Assembly: GCA_026417425.1 (NCBI GenBank)
Contig: JAOADF010000014.1
Coordinates: forward strand, 1 to 8,646
Reading direction: 5' to 3'
From: Dictyoglomaceae bacterium
Lineage (GTDB): Bacteria; Dictyoglomota; Dictyoglomia; Dictyoglomales; Dictyoglomaceae
Length of the DNA stretch: 8,646 bases
Shown here: piece by piece, positions 1-5,627 of the stretch
How positions within the stretch are numbered: position 1 is the first letter of the stretch
Layout of the letters: each line of letters begins with the position of its first letter
Translations under genes and position numbers: made by a program
Notes under the pieces: generated by a model
What the model saw: only the letters and a program-made list of their open reading frames with translations
What the model was told of the DNA's origin: nothing
The model's database searches: none

Positions 1-17
1 ATTTATAAAATCTTTAA

Positions 18-1088
18 TTAGAATTTAGTAATCTCCCAGAAAGCCTTTTTGGGATTATGATTTACATCAAAAATCAGAGGATGATCCTTTCTTCCTTTGA
101 CAGGCCAATAATCAAGCCAAGTAGCATCATCAGCTACTCCCCAGAAAGTTACTCCTGTAATAATATTTTTGTATCTTTTTAAAACATCAAAGGCTTCTTT
201 ATAAATCTTTGCTTGTCTTTCAATACGATCTAAAGGAGGGTTTGTAAAATTGGCATTCTCATTTCTATCATAATATATGGAAATATCAAACTCTGTAATT
301 TGAACTTGTACTCCTAAGGAATGAAATTTTTTAATGGACTCCTCTAACATACTTGGAGTAGGCCAGCTTAATATCCAATGTCCCTGAATACCAACACCAT
401 GAATAGGTATTCCCTTTTCCTTAAGTCTTTTTACCAATTCATAGGCTTTGTCTCTTTTTCTTGGCTCTTCCAAATTGTAATCATTATAAAATAATAAGGC
501 GTTAGGATCTGCTTGATGAGCCCAAATAAATGCTTTTTCTATAACTTCTTCTCCACCAATCTTATACCAGGGAGCATCCCTTAAAAATTCATAGGGGCTG
601 TCAGAGATTGCTTCATTTACTACATCCCAAGCATAAACCTTTCCTTTGTAATATCCAACTACTTTCTTAATATGATCTTCAAGTCTTTTTAAAAGAATTT
701 CTTTACTCACAAAATTTCCCTTTTCATCTTTAAATACCCATGATGGAATCTGCTGATGCCAAACAAGGGTATGTCCTCTAATCTTCATATTATTTTTAAT
801 TGCAAATTCAACAATCTTGTCCGCCTCAGAAAAATTATAAACATCGGGGAGGGGATGAATAAGCTCCCATTTCATTTGATTCTCAGGGGTTACGCTATTA
901 AAATGCTTTTCTAAAAGATCCTTATGGGTATTTATAGTAGTTGGATTTACTGCAGAACCAATGGGAAAGTAATCTTTATAAACTTCTTTTAAAGATGGAA
1001 TTTCTTTATTCATTTTTTCCTCCTTACAAGAAATTGATGAGAAGAGGGAAAGGAAACACAATAAAAGGATAAAGAACTTACTCCTCAT
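18..1088 (-). CDS. xynA: GH10 endo-1,4-beta-xylanase, probable lipoprotein
   Basis: Glycoside hydrolase family 10 enzyme that cuts internal beta-1,4 bonds of xylan with retention of configuration. The 356-residue protein has the full GH10 core: GHTLVWHQQ (residues 105-113), WDVVNEA (154-160) with acid/base Glu159, GIQGHW (233-238) with His237, QITEFD (263-268) with nucleophile Glu266, and the late TFWGVAD...TW segment (314-324). It is a single catalytic domain with no carbohydrate-binding module or S-layer domain. The N-terminus has two basic residues, a hydrophobic stretch (residues 5-18) and SISC with Cys21, followed by a charged KEEK tail. This fits a type II (lipoprotein) signal, although Ser rather than Leu at -3 makes it imperfect. 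The start is set by GGGAGGT seven bases before the ATG. It is last in a leftward cluster, 54 bp after the MscS gene. I see no clear promoter in that gap, so co-transcription is likely. The family is certain; membrane anchoring is inferred. Confidence 0.96.
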   Translation of the reverse strand: MRSKFFILLLCFLSLFSSISCKEEKMNKEIPSLKEVYKDYFPIGSAVNPTTINTHKDLLEKHFNSVTPENQMKWELIHPLPDVYNFSEADKIVEFAIKNNMKIRGHTLVWHQQIPSWVFKDEKGNFVSKEILLKRLEDHIKKVVGYYKGKVYAWDVVNEAISDSPYEFLRDAPWYKIGGEEVIEKAFIWAHQADPNALLFYNDYNLEEPRKRDKAYELVKRLKEKGIPIHGVGIQGHWILSWPTPSMLEESIKKFHSLGVQVQITEFDISIYYDRNENANFTNPPLDRIERQAKIYKEAFDVLKRYKNIITGVTFWGVADDATWLDYWPVKGRKDHPLIFDVNHNPKKAFWEITKF

Positions 1089-1142
1089 ATTTCATACCTC
1101 CCATAAAGATTCTTTAATTTTTTAGAGATAAAAAAGAAAAAA

Positions 1143-1928
1143 TTACTGCACATTTTGAAGGAATCTAAAATCAATAAGCAGGAAAGGAATTCTTATCCCA
1201 TTCTCATCAAAAATTCTTTTTATCCTTATACTTAAAGAATTTATTGCATCAAAATAGGATTCTTTACTTACCCAAAAATAAACAGTATAAGTAATTCCAG
1301 AAGAGCCGTATTCTTTAAAGGCAATAAAATTACTTATAGACTTATCCTTTACCACTAAAGGTTCTTCTTCTAAAGCTTTTTTCATAAGCTCCAGAACTTT
1401 CTCTAAATTTGAGGAGTAATCCACATTTATATCAAAATTTACTCTTCTATAAGGACCTGGCCAATGTTTTGTTACAGTCCCGGACCAAACCTTTCTATTA
1501 GGGATTAAAACTAGCTTTCCATCAAAAGTTTTTAGTCTTGTATGATTCATTTCCACCATATCTATGGTCCCTGAAATTCCATCTATCTCTACCACTTCTC
1601 CTTCAAAAACCTTTCTTGTTATAAGTACCAATATTCCCGATAAGAAATTGGTAAGGGGCTCTTGAAAGGCAAGACCTAAAACCACTCCCGAGATCCCAAG
1701 CCCTGTTAAGTAAGGAATTAAATTTACATTCCATATGGATAAAATTATGGCGATACCAAAGCCAAAAATAAGAAAACCTATAATCATAGAAACTGTTTTT
1801 GGGGCTTTTATCTCCTTTCCTGTTTTTGATACTATATTATTTATTCCTTTCATAATTAATCTATGAATAAAGAAGGAAATTAATAACACAAATAAAGACC
1901 AAAAAATATTAATATACCAATTCTTCAT
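1143..1928 (-). CDS. MscS-family mechanosensitive ion channel
   Basis: Small-conductance mechanosensitive channel homologue, an inner-membrane heptamer that opens under membrane tension and releases solutes during hypo-osmotic shock. The 261 residues give three N-terminal membrane helices (about 8-24, 46-66 and 70-98). The third carries the Gly/Ala-rich pore motif running into GLAFQEPLTNFLSG (85-98). After it come the beta domain (VFEGEVVEIDGISGTI, 107-122; KLVLIPNRKV, 138-147) and the alpha/beta domain ending in ENGIRIPF (242-249), the usual family ending. Length is close to that of the short E. coli MscS type, with no extra sensory domains. The start is supported by AGGAGG six bases before the ATG. 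It begins 16 bp after the methyltransferase stop, so the two are probably one transcript. A general osmotic-safety role is expected; ion preference and any functional link to the flanking genes cannot be read from the sequence. Confidence 0.93.
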   Translation of the reverse strand: MKNWYINIFWSLFVLLISFFIHRLIMKGINNIVSKTGKEIKAPKTVSMIIGFLIFGFGIAIILSIWNVNLIPYLTGLGISGVVLGLAFQEPLTNFLSGILVLITRKVFEGEVVEIDGISGTIDMVEMNHTRLKTFDGKLVLIPNRKVWSGTVTKHWPGPYRRVNFDINVDYSSNLEKVLELMKKALEEEPLVVKDKSISNFIAFKEYGSSGITYTVYFWVSKESYFDAINSLSIRIKRIFDENGIRIPFLLIDFRFLQNVQ

Positions 1929-1944
1929 AAAATTCCTCCTACAA

Positions 1945-2583
1945 TTATCTCTTTCTTGCTAATAAAAAATATTTATTACTTCTTTTGGGAATTATATCTT
2001 CTATATATTTCATGCTTAATATCTCAAAATCCTTCATAAGAATAAAAATTTCCTCTTTATCTATATAATAATGGGGAATTCCTGCTTCTTTTCCCTCTTT
2101 TTTAATTATTGTTCCATCTTCAAGAACTATATTATTAGGATTTCCATAACTTTTACTGAATTTAGAGTTAAAGGTTACATAAAATTCTCCGTCTCTCTTA
2201 AGTACTCTATACACCTCTGAAATGGCTCTCTTTAATCCCTCTTTATGGGTATGATAAATTGCATGGTAAGATAAAATACAATCAAAAAATTCATTTTCGT
2301 AGGGAAGGGAGAGCATATCCGAAACTGTAGTAAAAATCTCTAAATTTTCCGATCTTGCTTTTTCTTTTAATAATTCAATGCCACTAGGGGATATATCCAG
2401 AGCATATACTTCAAAGGAATTTTTTGCGAAAAATAAAGCATGCCTTCCCTTTCCACATCCGAGATCTAAAAATTTTCTTTTACCTAAATTTTTCCATCGG
2501 TATAAAAGATAATATATATCTTCCGAGGGAATATCCCACTTCTCTTCTTTTATCTGATACCAATCCCAGCCCTTTGATTCCAT
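1945..2583 (-). CDS. Class I SAM-dependent methyltransferase, substrate unknown
   Basis: A 212-residue Rossmann-fold methyltransferase of the Methyltransf_11/25 kind. SAM-binding motif I is FLDLGCGKGRHA (38-49). The acidic residue that contacts the SAM ribose is Asp63 in VYALDIS. Motif II/III-like segments follow: SDMLSLPYENEFFDCILSYHAIYH (88-111) and the ISEVYRVLKRDGEFYVTF strand-turn-strand (121-138). The N-terminal 30 residues are Trp- and Tyr-rich (WDWYQ, YYLLYRW) and may form part of the acceptor pocket. Nothing identifies the methyl acceptor. It is the first gene of a leftward cluster with the MscS channel and the xylanase. No Shine-Dalgarno sequence precedes the ATG. Instead a TATAAT ends six bases upstream, so the transcript probably starts at the ATG itself. 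The next in-frame Met lies far inside the fold, so I keep this start. Confidence 0.88.
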   Translation of the reverse strand: MESKGWDWYQIKEEKWDIPSEDIYYLLYRWKNLGKRKFLDLGCGKGRHALFFAKNSFEVYALDISPSGIELLKEKARSENLEIFTTVSDMLSLPYENEFFDCILSYHAIYHTHKEGLKRAISEVYRVLKRDGEFYVTFNSKFSKSYGNPNNIVLEDGTIIKKEGKEAGIPHYYIDKEEIFILMKDFEILSMKYIEDIIPKRSNKYFLLARKR

Positions 2584-2589
2584 GAATTT

Positions 2590-2598
2590 ATTATACCA
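2590..2598 (-). promoter_or_regulatory. Extended -10 promoter for a leaderless methyltransferase mRNA
   Basis: On the minus strand this reads TGGTATAAT, a perfect extended -10 element (TGn plus TATAAT). Its last base is six bases before the methyltransferase ATG, so the usual start distance of about 7 nt puts +1 on or next to the A of the ATG. No TTGACA-like -35 occurs at 16-18 bp, which is normal for extended -10 promoters. There is no GGAGG-like sequence between promoter and start. A leaderless message is inferred from the spacing and has not been shown. Confidence 0.6.
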
Positions 2599-2603
2599 AA
2601 AAT

Positions 2604-2612
2604 TGATATAAT
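2604..2612 (+). promoter_or_regulatory. Extended -10 promoter for the phosphotriesterase-family gene
   Basis: The plus strand reads TGATATAAT, a perfect extended -10, giving a predicted transcript start near 2619 and a leader of about 30 nt. That leader includes the ribosome binding site GAGAGGTG (2635-2642) ahead of the ATG at 2650. A second TATAAT at 2618-2623 lacks both a TGn extension and a -35 and is the weaker candidate. The element faces away from the methyltransferase promoter, with five bases between their TGn ends. Confidence 0.5.
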
Positions 2613-2649
2613 ATCCTTATAATAAAATCTTAATTGAGAGGTGTAAATT

Positions 2650-3591
2650 ATGATTATAACAGTTTTGGGAGAAATAAAACCTGAAGATCTTGGTAAGACC
2701 CTTGTTCATGAGCATGTTGCTGTAGATTTTTCTCCTGCGGAGGAACAGATTTTTATAACCCATGAACTAAGAGAAGATATTGTAAATACTATGAAACCTT
2801 ATTTGGAACAAATTAAAAGTTTAGGATTTAAAACTTTGATTGAATGTACTCCCAAATTTGTAGGAAGAGATGTAAAAGGGTTAAAAGCTTTATCAGAAAT
2901 TACAGGTATAAACATTATCACAAATACTGGTTTTTATGCCTTTGGAAATTATAAGCATATTCCTTTAAATATGAGAGATTATTCTCCTGAAGATTTTGCA
3001 AAAATCTTTATAGAGGAATGGAAGAAAGGGATAGAAGATACAGGAATAAGACCTGGATTTATAAAAACCTCTGTGAATCATGGACCTTTAGGAGAACTTG
3101 ATAAAAAAATAATTATTGCCTGTGCCATAACTCATTTAGAGACAGGACTTACTATTGCCTGTCATACTGGGGAAAAGGTCTGTGCTATAGAAGTAGCGAA
3201 CATAATTGAGAAGGAAGGTGTTGATCCCTCTGCTTTAGTTATAGTTCATGCTGATGCCATAGAAGATTTTAATGCCCATTTAGAACTACTAAATAGAGGA
3301 TTTATCTTGGAATATGATTCCATTGGGGGAAGACCTATTGAATATCATGTAGAGCTTCTTGATAAAGTAATAAAAAGGGGATTTATAGACCAAATACTCA
3401 TATCCCATGATGCAGGTTGGTATACCATAAATGAGAAGGATGGCGGTAAGGAGAGGATAAGAGCTTATACAGATGTATCCTTAAAGCTTCTACCTGAACT
3501 TTATAAAAAGGGATACGATGAAAGTATTGAAAAAATACTTCTAATTGAAAATCCTAAGAGAATCTTTGATGTAAGAGTAAGAAGAAGATAA
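2650..3591 (+). CDS. Phosphotriesterase-family (PHP/PLL) metal-dependent hydrolase
   Basis: A 313-residue amidohydrolase-superfamily TIM barrel of the phosphotriesterase / phosphotriesterase-like lactonase / phosphotriesterase homology protein group. The whole binuclear metal site can be placed: His20 and His22 in LVHEHVAVD, the probable carboxylated bridging Lys139 in GFIKTSVN, His172 in ACHTGE, His200 in IVHADA and Asp254 in ISHDAGW. Order and spacing match family members. There is no signal peptide, so it is cytoplasmic. Relatives hydrolyse lactones, esters or organophosphates. The physiological substrate here cannot be deduced, and real phosphotriesterase activity should not be assumed from the name. 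Translation starts after GAGAGGTG with seven bases of spacing. It stands alone: the gene upstream is divergent, and 285 bp separate it from amt, which has its own promoter. No strong hairpin terminator follows; there is only an AT-rich stretch with a T-run near 3650-3660. Confidence 0.9.
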   Translation: MIITVLGEIKPEDLGKTLVHEHVAVDFSPAEEQIFITHELREDIVNTMKPYLEQIKSLGFKTLIECTPKFVGRDVKGLKALSEITGINIITNTGFYAFGNYKHIPLNMRDYSPEDFAKIFIEEWKKGIEDTGIRPGFIKTSVNHGPLGELDKKIIIACAITHLETGLTIACHTGEKVCAIEVANIIEKEGVDPSALVIVHADAIEDFNAHLELLNRGFILEYDSIGGRPIEYHVELLDKVIKRGFIDQILISHDAGWYTINEKDGGKERIRAYTDVSLKLLPELYKKGYDESIEKILLIENPKRIFDVRVRRR

Positions 3592-3664
3592 ATTTTAGAG
3601 ATTTTCATTAAATTCTGATAAGAATCTTGAAAAATCTTTCTGAAAATTTTTTATTTTAATTCTA
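3592..3664. other. AT-rich 3' flank of the hydrolase gene, nothing coding seen
   Basis: Between the hydrolase stop and the amt control region the sequence is highly AT-rich. It has a T-run around 3648-3660 preceded by weak GAAAA/TTTTC complementarity. It could act as a poor terminator, but no GC-containing stem supports a firm call. No reading frame with a ribosome binding site was found. Confidence 0.4.
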
Positions 3665-3703
3665 CGGTAATAATTTACCGATTACCTTTTTAAAAAATAG
3701 GTA
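3665..3703 (+). promoter_or_regulatory. Cluster of TTACC half-sites upstream of amt (candidate operator)
   Basis: Two dyads sit directly upstream of the amt -35 box. The first is CGGTAA-TAAT-TTACCG (3665-3680), with perfect 6-bp arms. The second spans 3683-3703, running from TACCT to AGGTA with 8 of 10 positions paired across an A/T-rich centre, and ends one base before TTGACA. Together they give the half-sites GGTAA (3666-3670), TTACC (3675-3679), TTACC (3682-3686) and AGGTA (3699-3703). TACC repeats with a 7-bp period, as it does upstream of glnA at 5585-5611. This suggests binding by a dimeric nitrogen regulator. It does not match the Bacillus GlnR/TnrA consensus, the NtcA GTA-N8-TAC box or a sigma-54 -24/-12 promoter as I know them. 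Confidence 0.45.
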
Positions 3704-3732
3704 TTGACAAAAAATTAATTTTGAAAGATAAT
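3704..3732 (+). promoter_or_regulatory. Sigma-70-type promoter of amt-glnK
   Basis: A perfect TTGACA -35 box (3704-3709) and a GATAAT -10 box (3727-3732, one mismatch to TATAAT) are separated by exactly 17 bp. Transcription should start near 3739, which leaves an untranslated leader of about 138 nt before the amt ATG. This is the best housekeeping promoter in the window. Confidence 0.75.
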
Positions 3733-3747
3733 TTTTCTAAAAATAAA

Positions 3748-3801
3748 TTTAGGATGATGGGGTCCTAAAGATAATTAAACTAAGAATTAATAAATTCCCC
3801 A
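3748..3801 (+). promoter_or_regulatory. Possible H-type pseudoknot in the amt leader
   Basis: TTTAGGA (3748-3754) pairs perfectly with TCCTAAA (3763-3769) around the loop TGATGGGG. The TGGGG of that loop (3758-3762) is complementary to CCCCA at 3797-3801. This gives a 7-bp stem and a 5-bp stem joined by a 3-nt first loop, no middle loop and a 27-nt A-rich third loop, the classical H-type arrangement. The second stem ends three bases before an AGAGGAGG ribosome binding sequence. The layout is riboswitch-like, but only hand pairing supports it and I match it to no known class. Confidence 0.35.
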
Positions 3802-3812
3802 AAGAGGAGGTG

Positions 3813-3887
3813 ATGAACATAATTTTTATTGTGTTTCAAGAAAATTTTCAGAATATTAAATTAAGGAGGTGGAAGAATGGAGAATAA
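3813..3887 (+). CDS. Possible 24-residue leader peptide overlapping the amt start
   Basis: A short frame begins MNIIFIVFQENF, continues with a basic LRRWK segment and stops at 3885-3887, eleven bases past the A of the amt ATG and in a different frame. An extended Shine-Dalgarno sequence, GAGGAGGTGAT (3804-3814), lies at its start. That sequence is almost fully complementary to a typical 16S rRNA 3' end, but AGGAGG sits only 2 bases from the ATG, which is too close for an ideal start (GAGG at 3804-3807 gives 5 bases). Ribosomes translating this frame would pass over the amt ribosome binding site and stop just inside amt, which would allow coupled reinitiation. The alternative is that this is only a decoy or standby ribosome site. 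No homology is claimed. Confidence 0.25.
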   Translation: MNIIFIVFQENFQNIKLRRWKNGE

Positions 3888-5217
3888 AGTTATAATTGAT
3901 ACTCTTTGGGTTTTATTTACAGGTATCCTTGTATTTTTTATGAATTTAGGCTTTGCTATGGTGGAATCGGGATTTGCTCGCTCAAAAAACACGGTAAATA
4001 TCCTTTCTAAAAATTTCATAGTTTTTGCTATATCATCCCTTGGATATCTTATTTTAGGATGGGGTTTGATGTTTGGAGATGGAACACCCTTTATAGGTTT
4101 AAAAGGCTTGTTTTTTCTACAGGGACCTGATAATTCCCCTTCTGTGGGAACAGAGTATAAAGGGGTATACTCCGCTATATCTTGGGCAGGAGTTCCATTA
4201 TTTGCAAAATTTTTCTTTCAATTAGTTTTTTGTGGAACTGCTGCCACTATAGTTTCTGGAGCAGTAGCAGAGAGAATAAAATATAAATCTTTTATTCTTT
4301 TCTCCTTTATTATGTCCATGTTTATATATCCTATAGTGGGACATTGGATATGGGGAGGAGGTTTCCTTTCTAAATTAGGAATGCTTGATTTTGCAGGATC
4401 TACTGTGGTTCATTCCGTTGGAGGGTGGGCAGCTCTAATAGGAGCAATATTATTAGGTCCAAGATTTGGTAAATATACTGATGAGGGAAGAATAAAACCT
4501 ATTCCTGGTCATAACTTATCTTTAGCAACCTTAGGAGCCTTTGTTCTATGGTTGGGATGGTTTGGATTTAACCCAGGTTCTACTATGAGTGCTGACCCTC
4601 AAGGAATCTCTCATATTGTTATTACTACAAACACAGCAGCAGCCTCTGCAATCTTAAGTTCCACTATTACATCATGGATTTTATTGGGAAAACCTGATTT
4701 AGGTATGACTCTAAACGGTTGTTTAGCAGGACTTGTAGCTATAACTGCTCCTTGTGCTTTTGTGGATATTACAAGTTCCCTTATTATAGGATTAATAGCA
4801 GGATTTTTAGTAGTAATTTCAGTAATATTCTTTGATAGAGTTAAGATAGATGATCCTGTTGGAGCGTTATCGGTGCACTTAGTAAATGGAATTTTTGGTA
4901 CATTAAGTGTAGGAATATTTGCCAAAGAAGGGGTAACAAGTTTCTCTACTACAAAGGGTTTACTTTTTGGAGGTGGCTTAAAGCTTCTTTCAATTCAACT
5001 GATAGGTGTTTTATCTACGGGAATATTTGTATCATTAATTTCTTTAGTAGCCTGGTATCTGATAAAAATAACCTTAGGAATGAGAGTAAGCTTACAAGAG
5101 GAAATTGAAGGTTTAGATATTGGAGAGCATGGTAATTCTGCATATCCAGAATTTTTAGTCAGAAAACCTAATCTATCTTTTATAAGTGTAATAAGTTCTC
5201 AGGAGGTGAAAAGATGA
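3877..5217 (+). CDS. amt: Ammonium transporter Amt
   Basis: Amt/MEP/Rh-family membrane channel-transporter for ammonium, a trimer in the cytoplasmic membrane. The 446-residue protein has about eleven hydrophobic spans from residue 8 to 398. It carries the signature segments GTAATIVSGAVAER (120-133), DFAGSTVVHSVGG (171-183) and DDPVGALSVHLVNGIFGT (325-342). These hold Asp171 and the twin pore histidines His179 and His334. The cytoplasmic tail (LGMRVSLQEEIEGLDIGEHG, 400-419) is the conserved stretch that couples the subunits and receives the PII T-loop. Translation starts after AAGGAGGTG with six bases of spacing. The N-terminus has no separate cleavable signal; the first helix begins near residue 8. 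Its stop codon overlaps the glnK start as ATGA, and the partnership with a PII protein is the classical one. Expression is probably controlled by the TTACC cluster and perhaps by the structured leader. Confidence 0.97.
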   Translation: MENKVIIDTLWVLFTGILVFFMNLGFAMVESGFARSKNTVNILSKNFIVFAISSLGYLILGWGLMFGDGTPFIGLKGLFFLQGPDNSPSVGTEYKGVYSAISWAGVPLFAKFFFQLVFCGTAATIVSGAVAERIKYKSFILFSFIMSMFIYPIVGHWIWGGGFLSKLGMLDFAGSTVVHSVGGWAALIGAILLGPRFGKYTDEGRIKPIPGHNLSLATLGAFVLWLGWFGFNPGSTMSADPQGISHIVITTNTAAASAILSSTITSWILLGKPDLGMTLNGCLAGLVAITAPCAFVDITSSLIIGLIAGFLVVISVIFFDRVKIDDPVGALSVHLVNGIFGTLSVGIFAKEGVTSFSTTKGLLFGGGLKLLSIQLIGVLSTGIFVSLISLVAWYLIKITLGMRVSLQEEIEGLDIGEHGNSAYPEFLVRKPNLSFISVISSQEVKR

Positions 5218-5552
5218 GAAAGATTGAAGCTATTATTAGACCTGAGAAATTGGAGAATGTAAGAAAAGCATTGGAAAGTATAGGGTATTCAGGATTAATG
5301 ATTAGTGAAATAGAGGGGCATGGGAAACAGAAGGGAATTGTTCAACAATGGAGGGGAGAAAAATACAGAATTGAACTACTCCCAAAGATAAAAATAGAGA
5401 TAGTAGCTAAAGATTCTGAGGTAGAAGATATTATAAGAGTAATAACAGAAAGTGCAAGAACCGGAGAGATAGGTGATGGTAAAATCTTTATCTCCGAGAT
5501 AAAAGATGTCATAAGGATAAGAACAGGGGAAAGAGGGGAAAAGGCTTTATAA
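5214..5552 (+). CDS. glnK: Nitrogen regulatory PII protein (GlnK/GlnB)
   Basis: Trimeric PII signal protein that binds ATP/ADP and 2-oxoglutarate and controls partners through its T-loop. It is 112 residues long, the standard family length. Visible landmarks are EGHGKQKG with Gln39 (2-oxoglutarate/Mg-ATP site), the T-loop RGEKYRIELLPK with Tyr51 (the residue uridylylated in proteobacteria) and Lys58, the B-loop TGEIGDGK (83-90), and the C-loop arginines Arg101 and Arg103. The start overlaps the amt stop by 4 bp and is preceded by CAGGAGGTG within amt, so translation is coupled to that of the transporter. Because of the amt linkage I call it GlnK; by sequence alone GlnB and GlnK cannot be separated. 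The most likely partner is Amt, which it would plug when nitrogen is ample, and possibly GlnA. No uridylyltransferase lies in the window, so whether Tyr51 is modified is unknown. Confidence 0.95.
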   Translation: MRKIEAIIRPEKLENVRKALESIGYSGLMISEIEGHGKQKGIVQQWRGEKYRIELLPKIKIEIVAKDSEVEDIIRVITESARTGEIGDGKIFISEIKDVIRIRTGERGEKAL

Positions 5553-5574
5553 AAAAATTTTTTTAATCTATAAT
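5546..5574 (+). promoter_or_regulatory. Candidate promoter for glnA
   Basis: A perfect TATAAT (5569-5574) has TTTATA (5546-5551, 4 of 6 matches to TTGACA) 17 bp upstream, overlapping the end of glnK. The start would be near 5581, giving a leader of about 47 nt. Between the boxes lies the self-complementary A7T7 tract (5551-5564), likely to be bent DNA. glnA may also be read through from amt-glnK, because no terminator separates them. Confidence 0.55.
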
Positions 5575-5584
5575 AGAAAAAAGC

Positions 5585-5611
5585 TACCTTTTACCTTTTA
5601 AAAATAAAGTA
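5585..5611 (+). promoter_or_regulatory. TACC-repeat motif in the glnA leader (candidate operator)
   Basis: TACC occurs at 5585-5588 and 5592-5595, a 7-bp period. It is followed by TTTT, AAAAA, TA and then AGTA (5608-5611), the same order of elements as at 3676-3703 before amt. The outer bases form an imperfect dyad TTAC...GTAA (5591-5612). Here the motif lies just downstream of the predicted transcript start and runs up to the ribosome binding site, a place that suits repression or roadblock. At amt it sits upstream of -35. Confidence 0.4.
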
Positions 5612-5627
5612 AAAAGGAGGAGAAAAA

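Noticed and set aside
1082..1095. Five-codon frame (MKYEE) at the ATG seven bases before the xylanase start
   Set aside because: That ATG directly abuts the GGAGGT with no spacer and cannot be used efficiently; the in-frame ATG after it has proper spacing and begins a signal peptide.
3665..3691. CGGTAA/TTACCG hairpin as the terminator of the phosphotriesterase-family gene
   Set aside because: The stem is only 6 bp, and the nearest T-run starts about seven bases after it. It lies just before the amt promoter and shares half-sites with the glnA region, so an operator role fits better.
4611..4925. 104-codon open frame on the minus strand inside amt
   Set aside because: Shadow of amt: it lies wholly inside a gene with clear Amt motifs, has low-complexity Ala/Ile/Thr composition and no recognisable domain.
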